Assembly: GCA_948144175.1 (NCBI GenBank)
Contig: CANXME010002057.1
Coordinates: 1,722,001 to 1,786,000 of the forward strand
DNA: 64,000 nucleotides
Direction: 5' to 3'
Origin: Closterium sp. NIES-65
Lineage: Eukaryota > Streptophyta > Zygnematophyceae > Desmidiales > Closteriaceae
Shown: positions 31,166-42,643 of the stretch, in pieces
How positions within the stretch are numbered: the stretch's first letter is position 1
How the letters are laid out: each line of letters opens with the position of its first letter
The notes under the pieces: generated by a model
The model's input: only the letters and a program-made list of their open reading frames with translations
What the model was told of the DNA's origin: nothing
Database searches by the model: none
Program-made: the position numbers and the translations under genes

Positions 31166-34032
31166 CCTAGGGCGTCAGTGGGGAAGCCAAGGAAGACACA
31201 GGGAGCAGCACGAGGGGACAGCTTGTCCGCAGACAAGTCGCGGACAAACGCCCGAGATCCCCAGACACGGAACACAGACGCATCGCCAACCTTCCCCGTC
31301 CACAGCAAGGCTGGGGACATCGCAGGCCGAGAGACCCGGGGGTGAAGGTTGAGCTGATGCGCCGCGTACCTCACCGCAAACGGCCACAGAAAATGGGGGG
31401 CAGCCGCATGCATCATGGACGTACGAGCGACATCCATGACCATGCCAATGCGGCGCTCAGCAATCCCATTTTGCTGTGGTGAGTCCGGAAGCGTGAAGGT
31501 CTGGCGGATCCCCCGTGCACGACAGTAGTCTCGCAGAAGGCGAGAAGAGAACTCTCCGCCTGTGTCAGAGTGCAGACGCAGAACAGGAAAGTCCGAGCCG
31601 AAGCTCTTCCTGAGCTGGAGACGAGCCTCGCGGATCCAGTCGATCAGCACCTCAGTGACCTCACCCTTGCTGCGCAAGGGGAGGACTGTGGTGTAACGCG
31701 AGTAGTCGTCAACCACCAACAGGAAGTAGCGCTCGTAACCCTGCCCACGGACGGGGGCTGGGCCCCACACATCCATGTGAAGTGTCTGCAGGGGAGCCTC
31801 TGTCAGGGGGAAGTGGGAGGAGTGAGGAGTAGCCCGGAGGCGACCCTCGACACAGGGGACACAGGAAGGTCCCGGCCCGGAGGGGAGAGGAGGGAGAGAC
31901 TGGGGAAGACCAGAGACAAGGACATGGGAAGCCATGCTCCGAAGACGGGGCAAGGAGGGGTGGCCAAGACGGTGGTGCCACAGGAGAGTCTCGTGAGACA
32001 GGAGGCGACAAGAACAGGGGGCAGACTCAGGACCTGACCGGGACGCAGCAGCAAGTACCTGACCCGACGCAGCCACCTGACCAGACGCAGGGACAGGAGG
32101 AGACTCAACGGTCAGGGTGTAGAGACTCGACCCCGGCCGACGCGAGAACGTGGCCAGGTGTCGGCCTGTGCGTGCCTCCGTGCAGTGGGTCACCCGCTGA
32201 CTCGCAGGAGTGAACTGGTGAACACCCACATCCTGCAGGTCCGCTCCACTCACCAAGTTCGTAGAGAACGAGGGAAGGTACAGACCCGACAGGGTGCCCG
32301 AAGGGGCAGCCGGACACGGGAGGACAGTGGAGAAGTGAGACAGGACAGGACCCCCAGAGGGGTCAGCAAGGGAGACTGCAACCGGCCGGCCGAGCGGCGT
32401 AAGGGTAGTGCGGTCTCGAAAGAAGGAGCGAGAAGCTCCGGAGTCAAGTGTGAAAGTGAGGGAGGACGAGGACGACGCAGTACCTGAGAGCGCAGTCTCA
32501 CCAGTACCTGAGAGCGCAGACGCACTGGCACCTAGAGCAGCAGCCTCACAAGCACCTAGCGCAGCAGTACCAATGCCCGGGTCGGGCTGGAAACAACGGT
32601 AACCCTCATTCTCCTCACTATAATCCCCAACATACATAGCAGTAAGGATAGCATCAAAATCAAGATCAAAGATCGCTACACCAGCCCTGAGAAGCTCATC
32701 CCAGCGAGGGATCTCACTAGCCCCAGGGAACTGCTGACGCCAGGCGTCCGTCAGGCGGCCAAAGCAGCGCTGGGTGGGGTGGGCACCCCCACACTGCTCA
32801 CCCGCGCGGTCGCCGGAACGAAGAACGTAGGTGCAGGGACCAGTACCCCCACCCCTCTGACGCCCAGCGTACCACTCACGAAGCTGCTGAGGCGAAGGGA
32901 TGTCCCGCGAGCGTCGCTGCTGCTGCCGCTGCGAGCGCTGGCCACCACCACCGCCGCTACGCTGCTGGGTACCACCTCGACCAGCTCCACCTCCTCCACC
33001 ACCACTGCCTCCCCCGCTGCCGCCTCCACCGCCTCCACCTCCGCCGCCTCCACCTCCGCCGCTGCCTCCACCACCAACGCTGGCACCACCACCACCGTCT
33101 CCGCCGCTGCTGCCACCACCACCACCACCACCCCCGCCACTAGTCCCGCCGCCACCCCCACTCCCTCCGCCGCCACCGCCGCCACCGCCACCGTTCCCTC
33201 CAGCTCCACCCGCGCCCTTGCCCCCCTTGCCCTTGCTCGAGCGACGTCTCCCACTAGGGGCAGACGCCGCGCCGACCGACTCAAGACCAAGTAGGTCGGC
33301 AGCAGCAGCAGAGGCAACAGAGGGCAGCAAGGGGGAAGGAGAGCACCCCTCAAAGATGGGGGTGCGAGGGTCACCACGAGAAGCACCTACAGCGACTATG
33401 CTCTTCTCCGCTGCGAGGAGGGCCTTCTCGAGGAGGTCGACGGTGAGGGTGGTGGGACAGACGGCGAGAAAGTGGTCCCTGACGACTCGAAGGGAGTCAG
33501 GGAGGCGCGCGACTACGTAGTAGAGAGCGATGTACATGGGGGGGGGGTTCTTAGCGCAGAACTCAGCAGGAAGGGCGGCGCGGTAGCGAGTGTCACTAGT
33601 GCGGAGGTGCGTAATGAGGTCAGCGACAGTGGGAAAGGCAGAGAGGTCAGGAAAGAGGTAGGGAAGCATGAGACGGCTCAGTGCAGCAGTGGCAGGGGAG
33701 GAGTAGCGCGCAACTACAGCGTCGTACAAGGTCTGAGCACTCTTGTACTGACTGAAGTGCGCACGCTCAGAGGTAGGGAGGTGGCGACGCACAGCAAGAC
33801 GTGCAGCAGCATCGCGGGTGGCCCACTTAGAGCGGACAGCGGGATCAGCATCAGCAGTAGGAGCAGGAGAGGCGCCAGAGGTGAGATCAAAGAGAGAAAG
33901 GTCGTCAGCCCTGTCGCACTGTAAGAACAGCTGCAGGTCGTCTAACCAGACCTCAAAATCAATGGCGCGATGCTCAGCGTCAAAAGCTAGGACACTAGGG
34001 GTAGCCATGGCGACGACAGCGACGCAGTGCAA
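30967..34032 (-). CDS. Element F gag-protease-integrase region
   Basis: Gag starts MATPSVLAFDAEHRAIDFEV near 34005. A Gly/Ser tract at about 33000-33250 is followed by an atypical zinc motif (C-x13-C-x3-H-x4-C, CTYVLRSGD...CGGAHPTQRC) near 32780. Protease is marked by TLDSGASRSFF, the pre-integrase zinc region by WHHRLGHPS ... CVPC, and the integrase core by MDVWGP, LHSDTGGEFSS and QQNGIAERRIG, with the expected D, D and E. The C-terminal DALGWQFYHPSS segment is typical of copia. Retroelement gene. Confidence 0.9.
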   Translation of the reverse strand: MHCVAVVAMATPSVLAFDAEHRAIDFEVWLDDLQLFLQCDRADDLSLFDLTSGASPAPTADADPAVRSKWATRDAAARLAVRRHLPTSERAHFSQYKSAQTLYDAVVARYSSPATAALSRLMLPYLFPDLSAFPTVADLITHLRTSDTRYRAALPAEFCAKNPPPMYIALYYVVARLPDSLRVVRDHFLAVCPTTLTVDLLEKALLAAEKSIVAVGASRGDPRTPIFEGCSPSPLLPSVASAAAADLLGLESVGAASAPSGRRRSSKGKGGKGAGGAGGNGGGGGGGGGGSGGGGGTSGGGGGGGGGSSGGDGGGGASVGGGGSGGGGGGGGGGGGGGSGGGSGGGGGGAGRGGTQQRSGGGGGQRSQRQQQRRSRDIPSPQQLREWYAGRQRGGGTGPCTYVLRSGDRAGEQCGGAHPTQRCFGRLTDAWRQQFPGASEIPRWDELLRAGVAIFDLDFDAILTAMYVGDYSEENEGYRCFQPDPGIGTAALGACEAAALGASASALSGTGETALSGTASSSSSLTFTLDSGASRSFFRDRTTLTPLGRPVAVSLADPSGGPVLSHFSTVLPCPAAPSGTLSGLYLPSFSTNLVSGADLQDVGVHQFTPASQRVTHCTEARTGRHLATFSRRPGSSLYTLTVESPPVPASGQVAASGQVLAAASRSGPESAPCSCRLLSHETLLWHHRLGHPSLPRLRSMASHVLVSGLPQSLPPLPSGPGPSCVPCVEGRLRATPHSSHFPLTEAPLQTLHMDVWGPAPVRGQGYERYFLLVVDDYSRYTTVLPLRSKGEVTEVLIDWIREARLQLRKSFGSDFPVLRLHSDTGGEFSSRLLRDYCRARGIRQTFTLPDSPQQNGIAERRIGMVMDVARTSMMHAAAPHFLWPFAVRYAAHQLNLHPRVSRPAMSPALLWTGKVGDASVFRVWGSRAFVRDLSADKLSPRAAPCVFLGFPTDALGWQFYHPSSRRVLSSQDVTFDESIPFYRLFPYRTPSLPPPPDFLVPVPPPVDPSPLRFLPPQVCPR

Positions 34033-34079
34033 GCAGCAGGGAAAGAGCTCGCAGTGTCAGTGGGACTGTGCTCACCAGG

Positions 34080-35040
34080 CGGGGCAGGTCGTGTAGGTAT
34101 GCAGGAAGGCGGCTCAGCGACCTGGCGGCTCGGGTGCAGGGCGGCTCGGCTGCTGGGCGGCTCGGGCGCAGGGCGGCTCGGCTGCTGGGCGGCTTGGGTG
34201 CAGGGCGGCTCGGCTCCCGGGCGGCTCGGCGGCAGGGCGGCTCGGGTCCCGGGCGGCTCGGCGTCGGGCGGCTCGGCTCACGGGCGGTTCGGCTGCTGGG
34301 GCGGCTCGGCCAGGAGATGCAGGGGCGGGGCCGTCAGGTGCAGCGGCGGGTTGACCGGTGCAGTGGTGGGCCGGCAGGTGCAGCGGCGGGGCCGGCAGGT
34401 GCAGCGGCGGGCCGGCAGGTGCAGCGGCGGGCCGGCAGGTGCAGGCGGCGGGCCGTAGGGTGCATCGGCGGGCCGTAGGGTGCAGTGGCGGGCCGGCAGG
34501 TGCAGCGGCGAGGCCGTCAGAGGCGGCGGGCCGGCAGGTGCAGCGGCGAGGCCGTCAGAGGCGGCGGGCCGCTGGGTGCGGCGGCGGGCCGGCAGGTGCA
34601 GTGGCGGGTCGGCAGGAGCAGCGGCGGGCCGACAGAGGAGGCGGCGGAGCCGCGTCAGGGGAGGCGGCAGGGCCGCGTCAGGGGAGGCGGCGGAGCCGCG
34701 TCAGGGGAGGCGGCGGTGCCGCGTCAGGGGAGGCGGCGGAGCCGCGTCAGGGGAGGCGGCGGGGCCGCGTCAGGGGAGGCGGCGGGGCCGCGTCAAACAG
34801 GTGGCGGGGCCGCGTCAGGGGAGGCGGCGGAGCCGCGTCAGGGGAGGCGGCGGGGCCGCGTCAGGGTAGGCGGCAGGGCCGCGTCAAACAGGCGGCGGGG
34901 CCGCGTCAGGGTAGGCGGCAGGGCCGCGTCAAACAGGCGGCGGGGCCGCGATCAGGAGAGGTGGCGGGGCCGCGTTTGAGGGACAGCGGGGCCGCGAGGG
35001 AAAAGGCGACCCGAGGGGTCGCTAAAAAAAAGGCGCGCCT
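34080..35040 (-). repeat. Element F GC-rich leader
   Basis: GGCGGCTCGG units (34110-34310), GGTGCAGCGGCGGGCC units (34330-34620) and GGGCCGCGTCAGGGGAGGCG units (34650-34980). Between primer site and gag; frames through it are artefacts. Confidence 0.87.
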
Positions 35041-35071
35041 CGGGGCGCGCTTCGGTGGGCCCTAAAAAAAC

Positions 35072-35088
35072 GGTCCTAAGGCAGGACC
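35072..35088 (-). other. Element F hairpin beside primer site
   Basis: GGTCCT / AGGACC stem with a 5-base loop, then GGTGGGCCC at 35054-35062. Confidence 0.75.
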
Positions 35089-35100
35089 CGCTCTATACCA

Positions 35101-35230
35101 TGTGAAGCAAGGAAAACAGGATTGAATGATGACTATGGAAGATGGGGTACAAAAATAACTCTAGAAACCCTGTACCCCATATGTGCTACCCCACTATAGC
35201 CTACAGAAACTATGTCATATAAATCTGACA
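35101..35230 (-). repeat. Element F 5' LTR (right)
   Basis: 130 bp; nearly identical to 27775-27904. Confidence 0.96.
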
Positions 35231-35496
35231 GCTGGTGTTGCTCATAGAAGGACATGAAGGAGAAAAACTTCTCCATCATGCTCTGGTCGAAGTCTGCAGG
35301 TTGATTCGCGGGAGTCTCGGTAGATGTTGCTCTGGGTATTGTTGGCGTGCCCTCCTCTGTCTGTAGGCCAGAGGCAGGAGGTGGAGTAGGATTAGTGCCC
35401 TGGGAGCCGTTGGAGTTGCTCCTTTTCTTTTGTGTAGCCATGCTGATTGATGTTGTCGGTATACAAGTTGATTCCCCCCTGATGGCTCTCATACCA
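35231..35496 (-). pseudogene. Element B gag N-terminus and primer site
   Basis: - strand start MATQKKRSNSNGSQG near 35440 and a Pro/Thr-rich stretch ending FFSFMSFYEQHQ, where F is inserted. Primer site TGGTATGAGAGCC lies at 35484-35496. Confidence 0.82.
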
Positions 35497-36007
35497 TGTT
35501 GGGCTGAAAAAGCCCTTAGGATCTTTGCAGGGGTGAACTCTGGGTAGAGTTGGTGTAGTAGCGGAAGCGTTAATAAAGAGTTGTGAACCACCTTGCGTTA
35601 GTATGTGAGGGCGAAGTAAGTTGATTAAAGCAAAGAGATACAAGATTATATATATGAATACAGGGAATATGAAGAGACACAGTTATAACTACTTTACTGT
35701 TGCTGTTGCGGTTCGATACAGTGACGACTCGGGCAACTGCTCTGTAACGAGTCAGTTATGTGTCCTTGCTGTTGCGGTTCGATACAGTGACGACTCGGGC
35801 AACTGCTCTGTAACGAGTCAGTTGTGTGTCCTTGCTATCGCGCTGTATTTGTCAGGTCAAAGGTCGCTGACCTTTGACTTTCGCGTAACCTCCAACAGTT
35901 ACTTCAACCTCCATGGGTTGACTCGCTGGTGCCTCGATATTCTTTGCTTCGCTTGTGCCTTAGTGTTTCGGCACGATAGAGGTGCTTAGGACCGATTGTT
36001 TTCAATA
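35497..36007 (-). repeat. Element B 5' LTR (right)
   Basis: 511 bp; partner of 18471-18921, longer through a tandem duplication of about 66 bp that starts near GTTGCGGTTCG. Confidence 0.94.
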
Positions 36008-37042
36008 GTTCCAAAAGATGGGGCCGCTGGGCTCGAGGCGGAAGGGAAAGCCTTTTCTGGACCGTCGATTGTCAGGGTCAGCAGCGTGATCGGCGTCCAC
36101 GTAGCCGATGAGGTTGAAGGATGAAGTTGGAATGGTGGATTATTAGAGCCCAACATTGGGCGTAGAGATGAAGAATTGAAGGGCTCGCTAAAGATCTGAG
36201 AGGTTCTCAGCCGTTGGTTTGCGTGAGTACTGGGCCAACTGGCTCGCGATGTAGGAAAGGTCGGGCCTGCAGGTAACTGATACAAAGAACAGGCATCCCA
36301 ACTGTTGCTGGTAGGTGTGAAGTCCAGCAGGGGACAGGGCTTTTGTGTCAGGTTTGTAGTTGGGTCCTGGAGTGCGGTAAGGGGTGGAGAGTGGTGCAGG
36401 TGAAATGTTGAAGCGTTTGCTTAGCTCCTCTGCATAGTTCGCTACCGAGAGATGAATGGCTTCCGGCAAGTAGGTGATGTTGAGCCCAAGAAACTGCTTC
36501 ACGTCATGGTTGCAGGTGATAACGACGCGTCTTGCGAGACTCTTCTCGAATTGCTCAAGCAATTCGTTGCTCGATCTTGTGTAGAGGAGGTTGTTGACGT
36601 AGACCGTGAGTAGGATGTACTCGCCGCGGAGGTCGCGGCGATATATCCCAGGGTCGTGAGGCAGCTGCTTGAATCCAATTTCAAGCAGTATGTTGTGCAG
36701 GTACTGCTGCCAGAGTCTCGGCGCCTGTTTAATCACATACAGGGACTTGCGTAGCTGACAGACACGTGGGTCTCCGTTTCCGTAAGTGTGCGGCTGCTCG
36801 ACGTAAATCACTACATCTACTAATGCGTATAGGAACGCGTTCTTCACATCAATCTGGCGTAGCGGCAGGTGTTGTGTGGCTGTGATGGCGAGGAGAATTC
36901 TGACGGACGTGTGTCGGCTGACCGGAGCGAACGTCTCGTCGAAATCGATTCCATGCCTTTGATCGTAGCCTTGCATCACCCATCGTGCTTTGAATCGCTC
37001 GATTGTCCCGTCAGCTCCTGTTTTCACGCGAAAAAAAACCAT
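36008..37042 (-). pseudogene. Element A reverse transcriptase
   Basis: - strand with VMQGYDQRHGIDFDETFAPV, QIDVKNAFLYALVDVVIYV, LYVIKQAPRLWQQYLHN, a catalytic-site VYVNNLLYTR segment and CRPDLSYIASQLAQYSRKP. Ends at the B insertion, in the RNase H segment coding IFWN. Broken. Confidence 0.87.
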
Positions 37043-38650
37043 TTGCCGGAGAGGATTCTCCTCCCCTTTACTGCTGCGCGGTCAACGAGCACCCAGGTGT
37101 CGCGTGACTCGAGTGCCCGGATTTCTGCATCCATTGCTTCACGCCATTCCTTGCTGTGCGGGCCTGTGAGAGCTTGCCGTGGGTTTTTAGGTTCGATGAT
37201 GCGTGGCGCCGTTAAGGTGGCTGCGTGGAGCCCCAGCAGTTGCATTCCAGTGATGGTGCTGTCGTGGCGGTGCTGTGGGATGACCTCCTGCACATCGTCA
37301 TCGTCACTTTCTGGTTCAGGTGGCGCTGGTGGTGCTGCGCCTCCACCACTTCCGCTTCCTGTTGCTCCTCTTGCTCCTCCTGTTGCGCCCGCTCCTCCTT
37401 CTCCTGAGTCATCATCGTCGTCGTAGTCGCGACGATCCCCCCTCGTGAATTCCCCTCTGGGATCTTCCTCCAGAATTGCTGCTGCAGCTTTGTCCTCAGG
37501 TGAAGCGTAACTGTGGCCCTCGTTGGCGTAGACACGGTTCGCATTCGTCTGCTCGTCTTCGCGAAACTGCCGCTGGTAGAGTCGCTCGTAGAAGATGACG
37601 TCACGTGCCTTCCTGACTTTCTGGCTTAGGAGGTCCAGAACAATCCACGCCTTGTGTTCGTGGCTGATGCCGAGGTGGATTCCCCAGCGCGCGCGACTCT
37701 TGAACTTCCCGATGGTTGATGTTGGCGGGCGGTATTGAACCATGCACCCCCAGACGCGGAGCATGAAGGTGTTGCCCTTCCTTCCGGACCACTTTACATG
37801 TGGCAAGGAGTTGTCGGTGATCGCGGTGGTTGACAGCAGGTTGTGCACCCGTACGGCGTGGTGCATCGCGTACATCCAGTAGATTGGGGGGAGCTTGGAT
37901 TGCTTCATCACCGCGCGCACTTTCGTCATGAGCGTGCGGTTGGTGCGCTCGGCTATGCCTTGCTGCAGGTGTGCGTAGGGGAGAGAGATGTGATGCTCGA
38001 TCCCTTTCTGCGCGAGGTAATCCTGCAGTTCCTTGCTCCTGAACTCTGCTGCACCGTCAGACTGCGAGATCTTCAATTTCTCCCCAGATTGCCGTTGCGT
38101 GTGCGCCAGCCACAGGCGGAATGCTTCGTAGGCTCTGGTGCGCGCTTCCACATTTACGACCCACTCGTGGTGCGTTGCGGCGTCGACAAAGGTGAGCGTG
38201 TAAAGCTCGTCGTTGATGCCGCAGTGTCCTACGTTGATGAAGTCACTATAAACCTTCTCTAGTATCGCGTATCGATTAGTTCCTGGCTCGAGCAGGGGGA
38301 AGGGCAGGTGACTCAGCGCAACTTCGGGACAGATGGTGCAGGTGCGCGGGCGAGTTCCACCTCTTACTTCGGAGCCATCAGGACGCAACAGTGCGCCAGG
38401 TGCGAAGACGTCGGCTTCAATGCAGTTCTTAAGGGTCACGCGCGAAGGGTGACCCAGGCGCTGATGCCAGATGGAATCGTCGGCGCGGAATCCGGAGGTG
38501 CGCATGTAGCACGCGAGTGCTTCTGCGGGGTCTTCATCGGGTACTTGAGTAGGTGTGGGTGCTGCTCCCTCGTTCTCTTCTTCTTCCTCGTTCGCCGTTG
38601 TTAACATGAGGGCGAGAAACTCTCTATTGCGAATGATTGAGTAAGGGATG
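37024..38650 (-). pseudogene. Element A integrase
   Basis: WHQRLGHPSRVTLKN and CTIC pre-integrase motif, TFVDAATHHEWVVNV, ISQSDGAAEFRSKEL and LQQGIAERTNRTLMTK core, MVQYRPPTSTIGKFKSRAR tail, then an acidic and Gly/Ala-rich linker toward RT. It is one of the best-kept parts of A. Confidence 0.88.
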
Positions 38651-38776
38651 TGAGAAGAAACGAGGAATGAATGCATTGAGCAGAATGAGAAGTACAAGTA
38701 GTAAACCCTAAAGTGTTGTAACGCATATGAGCTGCCCCACTACAGCCTACACAGACTAAAGCATATATGCCTGACA
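38651..38776 (-). repeat. Element C 3' LTR (left)
   Basis: 126 bp, TGAGAAG...GCCTGACA, followed by the ACCCCCATAGGC purine-tract complement. Confidence 0.93.
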
Positions 38777-38975
38777 CACCCCCATAGGCAAAGTGGGGGA
38801 GAACAAGAGGTCACAAGACCAGTCAAGCAAAGCAAGGCAAGCTCAGGGTGCATCACAACCTCACCACACAGTCCGAGCACAAGAGCAAGGCCACAAGGCC
38901 AGTTCACATGCAAGATCATATATATAAAGGTAAACAAGCAAGTGCAGGTATAGAAAGAGTACAGTACAAACAAGG

Positions 38976-40251
38976 TCAACAAGTGAGCAAGTGAGCCCAA
39001 GTAGGCACAAGACCTAGCATAGCACAGAAGCACTGATGATCACAAGGCAGAAGGGCCTTGGTAAATATATCAGCAGTGTTGGCCTCAGAGGCCACGTAGG
39101 TGAGGCGGAGCTGACCACACTGCTGCAGCTCACGAGCCAGGAAGTAGCAAAGAGCAATATGCTTCGTTCTGTGCTCCAGTCTATGCTCCTCACACAAGGC
39201 CAGCATGGCCTTGTTGTCTACGTACAGAACTGGAGGAGAACGAGGCGGCTCTCCTAGGTCAATCAGTAGGTAGGTGAGCTAGCGTAGCTCCTGTGTAGCC
39301 ATGGCCCCTGCGTAGATCTCAGCCTCACAGCTGGAGCTGAGAACAGAAGACGAGCGGGTAGACCGCCACGAAACAGAGCCGGAGCCAAGGCTGAAGGTGT
39401 AACCCTGTGACGACCGCTGCAGAGCCTGGTCGTCAGCCCAAGAAGTGTCAGCATGACCTGTGAAGACCACTCGACGTCGCCCTCCAAGCACTAGCCCCAT
39501 GCCCGACGTACTGCACACGTAGCGCAACACCCTCTTCGCTGCAGCCATGTGCCCTGGTCTGTGTCTCCCAGGAGCAACATAGCATGCCAAGATGCTAAGA
39601 GGGTATGCAAGGTCAGGTCGTGTGCACGTCATCAGGTACATGAGGCAGCCAACAAGCTCTGGGTACGGGACACTTGGCTCTACGGACTCATCCGAAGGCA
39701 GAGCTGAGAGTGAGTGGCGAGTAGACACAGGAGTGGCCTGAGGCGATGAGTACGTGATGTTGAAGCGCTGAAGGACCTGCTGCACCATGTGTGACTAAGT
39801 CAGGGTAATGGTGCGCTATGCTCTGTCCCGGGTGATCTGCAAGCCAAGGTAGCTGCGCGGTTCACCCACGTCTGTGCACGTGTGTCTCTTCTGCAGCTCA
39901 GACTTCACGTCGGCGAGTCCAGCAGTGTCAGCTGTGGCAAAGACCAAGTCGTCAACGTACACGAGGATGAAGAACGGCGGCAAAGAGGTGTCGGTGCGCA
40001 AAACAGCGATGGGTCAGCTCTAGAAGGAGCAAACCCAAGAGCCGCAAGTGTAGTCCTCAGTGTGTCGTGCCACTCACGGGGCGCCTGGCGGAGACCGTAG
40101 ACTGGCCGCCGGAGGCTCCACTGGGTACCAAGAGGAAACGACCCAGTGAAGCCAGGTGGGCGGCGCAACCTGATCTTCTCGTGCAGGCTGCCCTGCAGGA
40201 AAGCCATGCTGAAGTCAAGAGAGTGAAGCTCGTAGTCGCGCTGAGCGGCTA
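38976..40251 (-). pseudogene. Element C RT-RNase H, distal part
   Basis: PVYGLRQAPREWHDTL, ILVYVDDLVFATADTAG, TRPDLAYPLSILACYVAPG and SSCEAEIYAGAMATQELR on the - strand, as in element F. Ends at the D insertion. Broken. Confidence 0.87.
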
Positions 40252-40386
40252 TGTTGAAATAAACGAGCAGGAATGGTTGAACTAACAGTGAAATCAGTAC
40301 AAGTACCTAACCCTAGAATTGTGTACCCCCTATAGGCTAACCCATTGTAGCCTAAACAAGCACAACAACATATATAATGTTTGACA
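40252..40386 (-). repeat. Element D 3' LTR (left)
   Basis: 135 bp, TGTTGAAATAAACG...GTTTGACA. Confidence 0.93.
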
Positions 40387-40699
40387 CACCCCCATAGGCG
40401 AAGTGGGGGAGAACTAGGGGTCACAAGACCAGTCAAGGCAAAGCAAGGCAAAACAAGCTCAGGGTGGATCTCAAGGAAACCACACAAATTCCGAGCACAA
40501 GCAAGTGGTCACAAGACCAGTTCACATGCAGGTTTATAATAGAACAAGAGGTACAATGATCACAACCTAGCAAGAGTAAACATGCAGGTATATATATAAA
40601 GAGAGCACAGTACAAACAGACTCAAGAAGTAAGCAAGTGAGGTCTAGTTGGCACAAGGCCTAGAAGAGTGCAAAAGCGCTGATGGTCACAAGGCTGAAG

Positions 40700-42607
40700 C
40701 GCCTTGGTGAACACATCAGCAGTGTTGGCCTCAGAGGCCACGTAACGCAGATGAAGCTGACCACGCTGCTGCAGCTCTCGAGCAAGGAAGTAGCGCAGAG
40801 CAATGTGCTTCGTTCTGTGCTATAGTCTGTGCTCCGGACACAAGGCAATGGTTGCCTTGTTGTCGACGTACAGCACTGGAGGAGAACGAGGCTGCTCTCC
40901 AAAGTCGGTCAGCAAGTAGGTGAGCCAGCGTAGCTCCTGGGCTGCCATGGCTGTGGCGTAGATCTCAGCCTCACAACTGGAGCTGAGAACAGAAGAAGAG
41001 CGAGTAGAACGCCAAGAAAATGAACCAGAGCCAAGACTGAAGGAGAAACCCTGAGACGACCGCTGAGTAGCCTGGTCGTCTGCCCAAGAAGCGTCTGAGT
41101 GCCCAGTGAGAACAACTGGGACTCGCCCTCCAAGCACTAGCCCCATGCCCGACGTACTGCACAAGTAGCGCAACACCCTCTTAGCTGCATCCATGTGCTC
41201 CTTCCGGTGACGGCCGGGAGCGACATAGCGTGCAAGAATGCTAAGAGGGTATGCAAGGTCAGGTCAAATGCAGGTCATCAGGTACATGAGGCAACCCACA
41301 AGCTCTGGATACGGGCCACTCGGCTCTACGGACTCATCCGAAGGCAGAGCTGAGAGCGAGTGACCGGTAGGCAGAGGAGTGGGCTGAGGCGAGGAGTACG
41401 TGAAGCGGAAGCGCTGAAGGACCTGCTGCACCATGTGTGACTGAGTCAAGGTGATGGTGCAGCGTGCTCTGTCCCGGGTGATCCGCAAGCCAAGATAGCT
41501 TGTCACTTCACCCAGGTCTGTGCACGTGTGTCTCTTCTGCAGCTCCGACTTCACGTGGGCGAGTGCCGCAGTGTGAGCAGTGGAAAAGACCAAGTCGTCG
41601 ACGTACACGAGAATGTAGAACGGCGGCAGAGAGGTGTCGGTGCGTAGAAACAGCGACGGGTCCGCCGTAGAAGGCGCGAACCCAAGAGCCGCAAGTGTAG
41701 TCCTCAGTGTGTCGTGCCACTCACGTGGTGCCTGGCGGAGACCGTAGACTGGCCGTCGGAGGATCCACTGGGTACCAAGAGGGAACGACCCTGTGAAGCC
41801 AGGTGGACGGCACAGCCAGATCTCCTCGTGCATGCTGCCCTGTAGGAAAGCAGTGCTTAAGTCAAGAGAGTGGAGCTCGTAGTCACGCTGAGCGGCGACG
41901 TGCAACAGAACCCAAAGAGTGGTCATCTTCGGGGTCGGGGAGAAGGTCTGAAAGAAGTTAACTCCCTCTCGCTGACTAAAGCCTCGTGCAACGTAACGCG
42001 CCTTGAAGACAAGCGGAGAGCCCGGCGGTCGCTTCACCCTGAAAATCCACATGCCACTAACGATGTTTGCCCCACGCGGGGGAACCTCGTCAACGTAGGT
42101 GCCTGTGGACTTCCAGGAAGCCATCTCTATGTCCATGGCTATCTGCCACTGAGAGGAGTAGGGACCGGCCATCGCCTCTGCGTAAGAGCGTGGGGTCGGG
42201 ATGTCTGGTGCATCGGGGTCTCCCTCAGGGGCAACAAGCATGGACACGAGATGGGGCAAAGCGGCAGCAAAGCACTCAAACTCCTCCTGCCTGTCCTCAA
42301 GGACGTCAGTGCCAAGAGCACACTCACCCCCGACGGACGAGGGACAGACAGACTCAGACTTAGCAACTAGGCTAGCAGCGTAGTCTAGACGACAGGTAGC
42401 AGCAAAGTCGACAAGTTCAGCAACTAAGGCAGACGCTGCAGCGGACACAAAGGAAGGGTCAATGACAATAGTAGCCAAGAGACGCGTGACAGTAGGACTG
42501 GCAGCACGAAGGGAGTCTGATCCCGGAACAGCAAGAGCAGGAAGAGAGGACGCAGGAGGAGACGGCAGTGGGACACGCTGTGGAGCAGTGGAAGGACGAA
42601 GCGCCAT
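40700..42607 (-). pseudogene. Element D RT-RNase H
   Basis: ARYVARGFSQREGVNFFQTF, LDLSTAFLQGSMHEEIWL, FYILVYVDDLVFSTAHTA near 41590, then RNase H SSCEAEIYATAMAAQELRWL near 40960. Closely follows F. Confidence 0.88.
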
Positions 42608-42643
42608 CCGGTGAGTGCCTGGGACAGAAGGGAGACGCTGACG

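Larger units (their letters stand above)
27775..35230 (-). mobile_element. Element F: young short-LTR copia inserted in B gag
   Basis: LTRs 27775-27904 and 35101-35230 differ at about one site in 130. Exact target duplication GCTGG at 27770-27774 and 35231-35235. Primer site TGGTATAGAGCGGG lies beside the right LTR, and a CTATGGGGG purine tract beside the left one. Two long - strand frames cover gag-protease-integrase and RT-RNase H. It looks close to whole, with about two breaks, and is the youngest element here. Confidence 0.95.
18471..36007 (-). mobile_element. Element B: Ty1/copia inserted in A
   Basis: LTRs 18471-18921 and 35497-36007 are flanked by GTTCC at 18466-18470 and 36008-36012, inside the RNase H segment of A. 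Primer site TGGTATGAGAGCC abuts the right LTR. Its own sequence is at 18922-19301, 21457-21493, 23205-27774 and 35231-35496. It is related to A in gag (F(D/E)G(K/R)DF-TWSFE), integrase and RT. Broken, with many breaks. LTR divergence by eye is about 3.5%; the right LTR is longer because of an internal duplication. Confidence 0.93.

Noticed and set aside
34080-35065. Arginine/glycine-rich + strand frames of up to 235 codons
   Set aside because: Antisense of the GC-rich leader of F.
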